Origin: Planctomycetota bacterium
Lineage (GTDB): Bacteria; Planctomycetota; Planctomycetia; Pirellulales; Pirellulaceae
Direction of reading: 5' to 3'
Length of the DNA: 64,000 bases
Assembly (NCBI GenBank): GCA_014238905.1
Contig: JABAAE010000018.1
Location: 14,742 to 78,741, forward strand
Made by a program: the position numbers and the translations under genes. Below, one piece after another: positions 1-7,406 of the stretch (within the stretch, counting starts at the first letter, position 1; each line of letters opens with the position of its first letter). The notes under the pieces were generated by a model that ran no database searches, had not been told where the DNA came from, and saw only the letters and a list, made by a program, of their open reading frames with translations.

Positions 1-73
1 CCCGTATCAATCAAAAGGTCCCGTATCAATCAAAAGGTCCCGTATCAATCAAAAGGTCCCGTATCAATCAAAA
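1..73. repeat. 19-bp direct tandem repeat, about 4 copies, open at the left edge
   Basis: The unit CCCGTATCAATCAAAAGGT occurs at 1-19, 20-38 and 39-57 without a mismatch. A fourth copy from 58 matches for its first 16 bases. The array starts at base 1, so it may extend beyond the window. It ends about 35 bp downstream of the stop codon of the minus-strand DUF1559 gene. There are no unique spacers, so it is a minisatellite rather than a CRISPR array. Confidence 0.9.
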
Positions 74-106
74 AACCGAAGGGGTGTGAAACCAGGTTTC
101 AACAGA

Positions 107-2599
107 TTAATCAAATGGCCAATCAACCACCTCGCCGTCGGCGATCGTAAAAAACTTTAAAAGGACGTCGACGGTTATATTATCAGGAAAAAACATGACT
201 GAACCGTCAGCCATCGCAAAATTGGTACCGCCACGATAAAAACCAAATAGGGGTCCGATGGTCATTGCGTTAATTTGCTTGACATCCAAAACGCTCGGCT
301 TGCTCCAAGGGACCGCCATCTTGTCGGTCGCCTCAACGATCAGTACGCTATTGCTCGTTCCATCCAGAAAATCCCTCATGCGGGAACCCTTTACCTTGCT
401 GTCCCTTCCGTCGACCCGCGGGGCGATGAAAGCAGCCCCTTTGCCGCCGATACCCCGGTAGGTGGTCATCCCCGGTCTGGCATTGCTCTGGGGGGAGCGA
501 TAAACAGACGGCATCTGTGCGACCAATTTAATATTGTGTTCGCTGTCCCAGGGTTCATCGAGATGGAACTGTTCGTACAAAGCGTTTTCTTCAATAAAGG
601 GAAGAACATGCACTCGCCAGCTCAATAATGGTTTGCCATCTTCGTCAGTCGAATAGGCTGGGGGAAAAGCCTTAAACACGTCATGGTAGTTGTGCAAGGC
701 TAGGGCCTGCTGTTTAAGATTGTTCGCCGATGATGTTCGGCGGGCGGCTGTGCGGGCTGACGAAACAGCCGGCAGTAATAACGCCACGCCGACGGGAGTC
801 GCCGCTAGAAGATTGGGCGTCGGCAAGGTTTGATGGCCCACAAAATCCAATCCGGTTTTTGTTCGACGCACAACGGCTCGACTGGGCTGAAGGTGTCGAT
901 AGATGCTGCGGGCCGAAGGTAGACGAATCCCTGACATCAAGGCAGCGATACTGGTCATTTCGTCGGCGGGGCCAAAATTCTGCTCCATCATGGACCCCAT
1001 CGATTTTATCATTTGTGCATAGGAGTACATCATCCCAAATTGCTGTTTATCGTCGACGAAGGCGAATGCCAACACGTTATTGTTGTCAGAATCGGTGACC
1101 AACAGGTCTTCGGTTGACAGGTATTTATCACGCGGATGTCGTGATACATAAGGGGTTAAAGCACCCGGGAAAAGACTGAACAGCAGACGGTCATCGACCA
1201 CGCTCCATGACGGTTCTATCGGGAGGGGAAAACCCTCAATCATGCCACCAAATGTGTAAACCGTCTGATCGCCGACTTGAGTGGTGCTAATACCGTCACC
1301 CTTTCCCTCAAAACGTTCTTGGAGAGAGCCGATGAGCAAAGCATGGGCTAAGCGGAATTTTTTGGGATCCTGCAGTTCAACGCTCAATACCATGCCGGTG
1401 ATCAACCCATCTCCCACACCGTTAAAAAACGTCATGGTGGGGCCCATTAGACCGATTAGATCTTTTTCAAGGTCCAGCATGAGATGTTGGCGGAATTCGG
1501 CAAAAAAAGAATCCATCATTTCGGCGGATCGCGGATCAAATTCATCCGTGAGAGAACGAATTAAGTTGAGGATCTTTTTAGTGTCGACGGCCATCGACGT
1601 GGCAAAAATAGAATCGCTTGGAATCCGGTTCAGCTGTCGAGGGTTGATCGGTTGACTGTCCAACAAGCTTAAAAGTCCCTTTGGTTCCCCGGTAACGCTC
1701 AAGGACATTTTCGTCATCAAGCCAGCTTGGTCATATCCAGAAACCGAGTCGATCGAACCGATCGCGTCCAAACCTAAACTCTTGACCATCCCCTGCCCTT
1801 GTGGGCCGATCAACGGCTCCATTTTCTTCAGCAGGCTCGCTACATTGAAGTAGCCGATGGAGGTGGGATTGGGGACCTTTGAGGCGGCGTAAATATCGGA
1901 AACCCAGCCAACAGGCTCTGTGTTCTTGATTCGGCCGATAATCCCTTCGACGCATTCCTTTCCCAATCCAGCGATCAGGTAGTTATCCGCCATCCCGACC
2001 AAAACATCGGATTGGTTCGGTAGTCCTTCGGTCTTGATGTTTAGAAAAGGCATGCCGGCAATTTGAACGTATCTGACCTTAATGCCACCGACAAGCAGCA
2101 AGCGACTGAGGGATGCCATAAAACGGCCATCCTTGCGGATCTCGATCGCCATTCCTCCCTCGATCGAGGCAGCCCCTCCCTCACCGTCTAAGTCGTATTT
2201 TTCGATAAATAACAGACCCGATTGGTTTTCCATGCTGTCTAACAAGCGAACAAGGATGTCTTGACCTAGTTTTTGATTGGCGATGGGTTGCTCTGCCATG
2301 GCCATTCTCACCATATTGCCGGCGGCCGTCCTGAGTTGCTGAAGAAATTCCTTGACCTCTGGTTCGGCTAAGAGTTGTTGGGTGTGATTGGCCTCGGCCA
2401 CCACGCCGGCTGCTGGATGCCAAGCCCCCAAAAACTGACAGGATTCGGGTGCCAACTTCAGAATTTCCGGCACCTTGTTCGCCTCTTGGCGGGCGGCCAC
2501 TTCTTGGCCGCTGACGAAATTGCTGACGACATTTAGGCAAAAGACTGCCATAAGGCCACAGTTGATTATCCAATGTGAGGGGCTCTTCGACGAATACAC
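107..2599 (-). CDS. Secreted protein with C-terminal DUF1559 domain
   Basis: An 830-residue protein with an N-terminal signal peptide (hydrophobic stretch at about residues 12-31, ending VSGQE). About 550 residues follow, beginning APESCQFLGAWHP, resembling planctomycete DUF3352-like secreted regions. The C-terminal part, from about residue 595, is DUF1559: a hydrophobic ALLLPAVSSARTAARR segment, then NNLKQQALALHNYHDVFKAF, and near the end FAMADGSVMFF. In most DUF1559 proteins that hydrophobic segment is an N-terminal prepilin-like helix; here it is internal. The GTG start is chosen because AGGAG lies 7 nt upstream. The function is unknown; a structural or surface role is inferred. Confidence 0.85.
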   Translation of the reverse strand: MYSSKSPSHWIINCGLMAVFCLNVVSNFVSGQEVAARQEANKVPEILKLAPESCQFLGAWHPAAGVVAEANHTQQLLAEPEVKEFLQQLRTAAGNMVRMAMAEQPIANQKLGQDILVRLLDSMENQSGLLFIEKYDLDGEGGAASIEGGMAIEIRKDGRFMASLSRLLLVGGIKVRYVQIAGMPFLNIKTEGLPNQSDVLVGMADNYLIAGLGKECVEGIIGRIKNTEPVGWVSDIYAASKVPNPTSIGYFNVASLLKKMEPLIGPQGQGMVKSLGLDAIGSIDSVSGYDQAGLMTKMSLSVTGEPKGLLSLLDSQPINPRQLNRIPSDSIFATSMAVDTKKILNLIRSLTDEFDPRSAEMMDSFFAEFRQHLMLDLEKDLIGLMGPTMTFFNGVGDGLITGMVLSVELQDPKKFRLAHALLIGSLQERFEGKGDGISTTQVGDQTVYTFGGMIEGFPLPIEPSWSVVDDRLLFSLFPGALTPYVSRHPRDKYLSTEDLLVTDSDNNNVLAFAFVDDKQQFGMMYSYAQMIKSMGSMMEQNFGPADEMTSIAALMSGIRLPSARSIYRHLQPSRAVVRRTKTGLDFVGHQTLPTPNLLAATPVGVALLLPAVSSARTAARRTSSANNLKQQALALHNYHDVFKAFPPAYSTDEDGKPLLSWRVHVLPFIEENALYEQFHLDEPWDSEHNIKLVAQMPSVYRSPQSNARPGMTTYRGIGGKGAAFIAPRVDGRDSKVKGSRMRDFLDGTSNSVLIVEATDKMAVPWSKPSVLDVKQINAMTIGPLFGFYRGGTNFAMADGSVMFFPDNITVDVLLKFFTIADGEVVDWPFD

Positions 2600-2606
2600 A
2601 GATCGA

Positions 2607-2611
2607 CTCCT
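2607..2611 (-). promoter_or_regulatory. Shine-Dalgarno AGGAG that fixes a GTG start
   Basis: On the minus strand AAAAGGAG is followed by a 7-nt spacer and then GTG at 2599-2597. The first in-frame ATG is 16 codons further on and would cut off the positive n-region of the signal peptide. This supports the GTG start of the DUF1559 protein. Confidence 0.6.
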
Positions 2612-2809
2612 TTTGGGATGGATTAACTTTCTATGGAATTTAGCAATGCGTGAAACTGAAATCAGTTTAATGCATTATGACAGAAAAATCTGTCGATGAC
2701 GATGAACTGGTGCCGATCGTTGGAGATTTTCGTTGTAGCAGTGAAGGCCCCTTTTGGTGTCCCCGTCCTAAACCGATCCCTCCATCGACTATCTTGACAA
2801 CAGGCTCAT

Positions 2810-3949
2810 TTATCGGCTGGGTAACGATAACCTCGCTGTGCATTGATCGATCCGTCTTTGCAGTTCCTTGCGGAAGGGCATAATGTCTTTACCCCGAGTT
2901 TGAGTAATCATGATGCCGATCGTATCGGTTGCAAAATTTATCCAACAATTGGTGCCGCTGCTTCCGGTATGGCCGATGACTGTCGGGTTTCCCTGAGCAT
3001 CCTTTTCTCTGACAAAGAAACCTCCTTGTGCGTTGCTTCCCACCGGGTTGGGCCGCAGCATGTCTTTGATGCTCTCCGCTTTTAAGAATGGCTTGTTTTG
3101 AAAAAGGCCCTGATTGCGAATCATCAATAACCAGATGGCTAAATCGGAAGCCGACGAAATAATCGTTCCGCCAGAAGAACTGTAGGTGTTTTTCTTTGGC
3201 ATTCTTCGTTTGGCAGCTACCGTCAGTCCACCGTTTTTGCTGATGTAATACCGGGTTGGCATGGGACGCTGCCGCACTCGTTGGGCATCGAGGTAATAGG
3301 TCTGCATCATTCCCAGAGGCCGACAGACTTCCTCTTGCAAAAGGGCATTACGCAGCCTTCCACTTGTGATCTCCAGCACCCTGGCAGCGACGTCTGTGCC
3401 AATGCCGCTATAAGCTTGACGTGTGCCCGGCGGGGTATAAAAAGGAAATTCACGGGCATAGCGGTCGACCACCACGGCAAGCGGTTGGTCCTGCGTCCAC
3501 TCAGCAAACCAGGGACGGCCTTGTGGCGCCGTGTCATGTCGCATCCCCGAAGTATGTGTCAATAATTCGGTCAAGGTGGGAGCTCTTGAAAGAGCTTCAC
3601 CCGAGATGAGTTTCAGGTTTCCAAAAGAGGGTAAATACCTAGATATTGGTGCAACGAGGTTGACCTTGCCCGCTTCGCTCAGGCGATAGGCCGCGGTACC
3701 CAACATGGGTTTGCTGATCGAGGCGAGAATGGCGGGCGTTTGGATCTTGAATTGTTCTTTTGATTTGACGTCCGCGTACCCGAAACCGGTCTTGAAGACC
3801 ACCTTTGCCCTGTGCAGCACGATCACCGCCCCGCCGGCCACCGTTTGATTGGTGACCGACTGATCGAGGTAAGCGGTGACTTGCTGAAAATCAGACTGTG
3901 AAAAAAGTCCCGTGGTGAACAGGCTCAGTAACGCAATCTGTCTTAACAT
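2810..3949 (-). CDS. Secreted serine hydrolase, beta-lactamase/class C-like family
   Basis: From this ATG the protein has 379 residues and begins with a short signal peptide (MLRQIALLSLFTTGLFSQ). The class C/PBP-like triad is visible: S77-I-S-K80 as the SxxK nucleophile motif, Y180-S-G as the Tyr motif, and H327-T-G in place of KTG. This fits the serine hydrolase family that includes esterases, D-aminopeptidases and carboxypeptidases. The HTG variant is common in esterase-type members and argues against a true beta-lactamase. An in-frame ATG at 4033 would add 28 residues before the signal peptide and is less likely. The substrate is unknown. Confidence 0.85.
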   Translation of the reverse strand: MLRQIALLSLFTTGLFSQSDFQQVTAYLDQSVTNQTVAGGAVIVLHRAKVVFKTGFGYADVKSKEQFKIQTPAILASISKPMLGTAAYRLSEAGKVNLVAPISRYLPSFGNLKLISGEALSRAPTLTELLTHTSGMRHDTAPQGRPWFAEWTQDQPLAVVVDRYAREFPFYTPPGTRQAYSGIGTDVAARVLEITSGRLRNALLQEEVCRPLGMMQTYYLDAQRVRQRPMPTRYYISKNGGLTVAAKRRMPKKNTYSSSGGTIISSASDLAIWLLMIRNQGLFQNKPFLKAESIKDMLRPNPVGSNAQGGFFVREKDAQGNPTVIGHTGSSGTNCWINFATDTIGIMITQTRGKDIMPFRKELQRRIDQCTARLSLPSR

Positions 3950-4268
3950 GAAACAAGCCCATCGTTGCAGGCTAGAAAACAGGCGATTGTCTCCCTCGGA
4001 TGCACCCAAGAACGGTCCCGGTTTTACCAACATGATGAGATCTCGCGGGTTAAATTGATCGGTGCAAAAAGTTTTTTGGGTAGTTGATTTGAATTAACGA
4101 ACTGTTTTCGGTTTTTTCAATCCAATCGGTTGCTAATGTATTGGGAGGGGGTGGTTTTCAGTGTGATCCACCGACGTTCCAGGCGGCTATCGTGGTAGCC
4201 CCTCCAATGGCTCAGGGCAACGAGGATGCGTGCAACCACCTTGCCTCGATTTGGCGAGTGATTGATTT

Positions 4269-5225
4269 CTACCGCTTGGGTCTGCCGTTGTCAGTTGAGC
4301 TGCCTTGGTCTGTTTCGGAGCCCTTGTTGGGGCGCGACCCCGGCCTTTTTTGGGATGCTTGTTTTTGGCGAAACAACTTTAACTCCATCTCGGTAACAGC
4401 CTTATCCCCATTGGTATCCGCTGGAAGAATGAACTGACGAATCCTCTGCGGTATTTCCGCCTGCTGGAGCTTGCCATCTTGGTTGTTGTCGAACCGTTTC
4501 ATGACCGTTGCCACGCTGGGAGGCGAGACCGTCGAGGGGCGGAAACTTCGTCCGGGTAAAAGTCTGGGATTACTTTGGCCGGGAGCCGATTGTTTGGGAT
4601 TAGCCTTTGCCGACAACACCCGTTTGGAGGGCGATGGCTGTCCATCCCTTGCCCATTGTCCCCAAACCCGAAGGTACTCTGGCACAGCGAGAGCTTGGTC
4701 TCGATTGCCATCGAATTTTCGAAAGACAGCGGTTGCCAATTGTTTGTCTTTCAGCAGTTCAGAGGCATGGAGTAAAAACTCCGCTTGCTCGATCCTTCCA
4801 TTTCGATTGTCATCCATACGCTGCAGGATGGCTTTGGCTTCATCGGTGATCAACCGATTGAGAATGTACTCATCTCGGGACACCATCTTGTCGTTGTCGT
4901 CATCGGCCGCCGCGAAAATACCCGCGCGGGCCTGGGGTGAGAGATACCGTCCGTTCACGACATATTCCTGTCGTGAATGTTTTCCGTCCTGATTGGTGTC
5001 GGTTTGATCAAACTGCCTGGTGTAGCCCTGCAGAACGGATTGGGTGAGACCCTTTTCCATTTTTGCGTTGAGTCGTTTCAAAACGTCACTGACCGGCACG
5101 CCCTCAACCAGAATTTTACTATCGGAATCGATTTGGTCGGATTGGCCATCGCTCGTCCTGGGAACAGTCAAAGCAAGGAGCACCAATGGGAAGCCAAGCC
5201 TGGCAAAAAGGATGGTTAGCGACAT
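4269..5225 (-). CDS. Secreted multi-EF-hand calcium-binding protein
   Basis: A 318-residue protein with a signal peptide (MSLTILFARLGFPLVLLALTVP). Six EF-hand-type loops can be read: DTNQDGKHSRQE, DDDNDKMVSRDE, DDNRNGRIEQAE, DGNRDQALAVPE, DNNQDGKLQQAE and DTNGDKAVTEME. The first, third, fifth and sixth keep the standard acidic and Gly positions. The fourth is degenerate. A Pro/Ser/Lys-rich linker (about residues 195-240) separates the first four loops from the last two, and the tail is basic and low in complexity. The likely role is extracytoplasmic calcium binding; no enzymatic domain is visible. AGGG lies about 8 nt upstream of the ATG. Confidence 0.85.
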   Translation of the reverse strand: MSLTILFARLGFPLVLLALTVPRTSDGQSDQIDSDSKILVEGVPVSDVLKRLNAKMEKGLTQSVLQGYTRQFDQTDTNQDGKHSRQEYVVNGRYLSPQARAGIFAAADDDNDKMVSRDEYILNRLITDEAKAILQRMDDNRNGRIEQAEFLLHASELLKDKQLATAVFRKFDGNRDQALAVPEYLRVWGQWARDGQPSPSKRVLSAKANPKQSAPGQSNPRLLPGRSFRPSTVSPPSVATVMKRFDNNQDGKLQQAEIPQRIRQFILPADTNGDKAVTEMELKLFRQKQASQKRPGSRPNKGSETDQGSSTDNGRPKR

Positions 5226-5582
5226 GCAGCGACCCTAAAAAAGACGACCGATATGTGGATGGACAGGCAGCCCGCGATGTCGTGTTACCCCTCCAGACTT
5301 GACTGACTATACCACTTTCGAGGGGCGTTTGCTTCAGAGGATGATCTTAAAACCAACGTCAATATCCCTCGAATCCTCAGGGTTCAAAACCGATTTGATG
5401 ACTGGCGAAGAGGTTCATCTTGGGGTGTGACTGAGTCCATCATCGAGATGCTGTGAGCTCCCCTTTGGTCGGCGCTGGATGAGTGCATGAGGGTGGGGTA
5501 GGATGTGTCCAGTTCAAGCTGGAAGGAAACAATCGTTGGGGTTCTTCAGTTCATCAACCAACGAATACGGAGACTGTTCATT
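5226..5582. other. Divergent intergenic region
   Basis: This 357-bp region separates the minus-strand EF-hand gene from the plus-strand gene at 5583, so it should hold promoters for both. No convincing -35/-10 pair, small ORF or strong hairpin was found. The reading frame upstream of 5583 is open to 5505, but homology and the signal peptide place the start at 5583. Confidence 0.4.
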
Positions 5583-6413
5583 ATGCGGTTGAAAATCCTG
5601 TGTTTTTTTGTACTGCTGTCGCTTACCTGGGGGGCTGGTCAGGCCGATGACCTGCTCAAAATCTATCCGGTCAAAGACGAGATGAAACGGTATTTTGTAA
5701 AACGGATTGAAGTTTTTGGTTTGCAGGTGTTTGCGACTCAATCCTGTCCCAATGATAAAATGCGGCACGCGGCGAGTGTTTTGGCGGAATATCTCGACAA
5801 CAACGAAGATGGTTTGGCTGATAACCCTATCGTGTTGGAGAGAATGAAAAAACAGCGGGCGGCCATGGTTTTAACCGGCACCGAGCGTGAGGCGGAACGA
5901 CTCTTTGACCAGATTCCCGACGCTATTTTGAGTAGGCGAGCGTTGCAGGCCCTGTATGGCGAAGAGATTCATCCAGGCAACCAGGGGCCTTTTGACGCGA
6001 CCTTGGAGGAAGTTTTGCACCTCGTTACTTTCGCGGGATATAGCGAGGCTTACCCGAAAGTCTTCGGGTTAAAGGCCGGCTCTGAATTGACAAAGGCCAT
6101 GGATATCGCTCGGGGAGGGCGATTCCGCCGAGTGCCACGCAACTATCCACCGCAGGCCTGGTACAGTTATGACGACCGAAGCTGTGACTACCAATGCATG
6201 GCTGTGGAGTACTTCTATTGGGGCCTGACTTCTGTTTTAGGCGCACAAGAATCGAAAGGGCGTTTCAATCACATCCGACAAGAATGGCGGCTTAATACTC
6301 TTGAGAAAATGAAATCAACCGACACGACGCTCTACGCCTTATTGACCGATCCCAGATTTAAATTGCCAACGATCTGTCCCGATGGAAAGTATCGCGAAGC
6401 TGCTAAAAAGTAG
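5583..6413 (+). CDS. Secreted protein of unknown function
   Basis: A 276-residue protein with a clear signal peptide (MRLKILCFFVLLSLTWGAGQA). GGAG sits 10 nt before this ATG; a TTG or GTG start further upstream would add 26 residues of unlikely sequence. A calcium-loop-like stretch (LDNNEDGLADNPIV) occurs near residue 78 and a motif EEVLHLVTFAGYSEAYP near residue 147. Four Cys are present, including CDYQC near residue 200. I do not recognise a named family. The EExxH arrangement recalls a metal site but is not a canonical HExxH motif, so no enzymatic role is assigned. It is divergent from the EF-hand gene. Confidence 0.7.
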   Translation: MRLKILCFFVLLSLTWGAGQADDLLKIYPVKDEMKRYFVKRIEVFGLQVFATQSCPNDKMRHAASVLAEYLDNNEDGLADNPIVLERMKKQRAAMVLTGTEREAERLFDQIPDAILSRRALQALYGEEIHPGNQGPFDATLEEVLHLVTFAGYSEAYPKVFGLKAGSELTKAMDIARGGRFRRVPRNYPPQAWYSYDDRSCDYQCMAVEYFYWGLTSVLGAQESKGRFNHIRQEWRLNTLEKMKSTDTTLYALLTDPRFKLPTICPDGKYREAAKK

Positions 6414-6453
6414 TCTGGGCACAGAAATCTTCAGGCAACCGGATGACCGTTAT

Positions 6454-7176
6454 TCAACGGTTTTTTGAAAGCGGCAGCTTTTTTTCAATCGCCTTGAGAA
6501 CGTCCGCCGATTTCGGGATGCCCGGCATGATCAAGAAGTTTTCGGTCATTTTGCGGTCGCCAATCACTACCACCGGTAGTTTGGTGATGTCAAACTTCTT
6601 TCGAATGGCTTCGGCAATGTCCTCATCGACGCTTGCGTTCCCGTCAAAAAGAACCATTTTTCTCTCGACCACGGCCTTTCTGAGCTGTTGATCGGACCAA
6701 AGTTTGTCTCGTGCGGCTTTGCAGCCGGGGCAAAGATCACGCATCACAGCGACCAAGACCGGGGCCGTCAATCTTTGGCGATCGAATTCTTTGATGCTGA
6801 AGGTTTTCCACGATAGTTGCAGGCTCGTTTTCTTTTCAACCTTGGTAATCTTGAAACGATTCAGCAACACCACCAAGCGGTCCATTTCCATCGGGTTGGA
6901 TTTTGACGGGGTGCGAATGATCGCCGAGGATTGGTTGGTCTCGGAGTACACCACCTCGATCGGTTGGAGTTGGTATTTACTTAGATTAAGCTGGCGATAC
7001 CCTTGTTGAATGCCTTGGACAAGATCCTCCGCTGGACTACCCTCCTGGGAGTTGGGTAATTGCAATTGGAGCTCGATTTTGGGTTTGGAGGACGGCTCAT
7101 CCTGCCCCGGCACACCTGCCTGATCTGTCACAGCCAAACCGAGGATTGCCAACAACCAAAAAATTAACCTGCTCAT
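6454..7176 (-). CDS. Secreted thioredoxin-fold protein with CPGC motif
   Basis: A 240-residue protein starting MSRLIFWLLAILGLAVTDQA, a signal peptide. The C-terminal half is thioredoxin-like: VLVAVMRDLCPGCKAAR carries a CPGC redox pair, and KLPVVVIG supplies the cis-Pro loop after the predicted helix. The N-terminal half (about residues 30-120) is unassigned. In the periplasm such proteins reduce or isomerise disulfides or deliver electrons to partners. The frame stays open to 7344, but the upstream 56 codons precede the signal peptide and look non-coding. It is convergent with the 5583 gene. Confidence 0.75.
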   Translation of the reverse strand: MSRLIFWLLAILGLAVTDQAGVPGQDEPSSKPKIELQLQLPNSQEGSPAEDLVQGIQQGYRQLNLSKYQLQPIEVVYSETNQSSAIIRTPSKSNPMEMDRLVVLLNRFKITKVEKKTSLQLSWKTFSIKEFDRQRLTAPVLVAVMRDLCPGCKAARDKLWSDQQLRKAVVERKMVLFDGNASVDEDIAEAIRKKFDITKLPVVVIGDRKMTENFLIMPGIPKSADVLKAIEKKLPLSKNR

Positions 7177-7406
7177 GAAACAACTCTCTGGAAAAGATCT
7201 ACCACTCATCTTGAACCGAACTGGCAAAAATCGCAACTGGATGCCCCGATGTAATGTAAATCGATGGGGAAACCATTTCAGATGTAGTGAACCACCAAGG
7301 GGAGCGTTAGACTGGTTTGCTAATGGGGTTTGGAAAAACCTCATTCCCTATTGAGGAATATCGGGAACGTCTAGAAATCTTCGATTTTGCATAGTTTTAC
7401 CAGCCG

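Noticed and set aside
2810..4033. True beta-lactamase
   Set aside because: The triad has Ser-x-x-Lys, Tyr-Ser-Gly and His-Thr-Gly, which fits the wider serine hydrolase family better than an antibiotic-hydrolysing class C enzyme.
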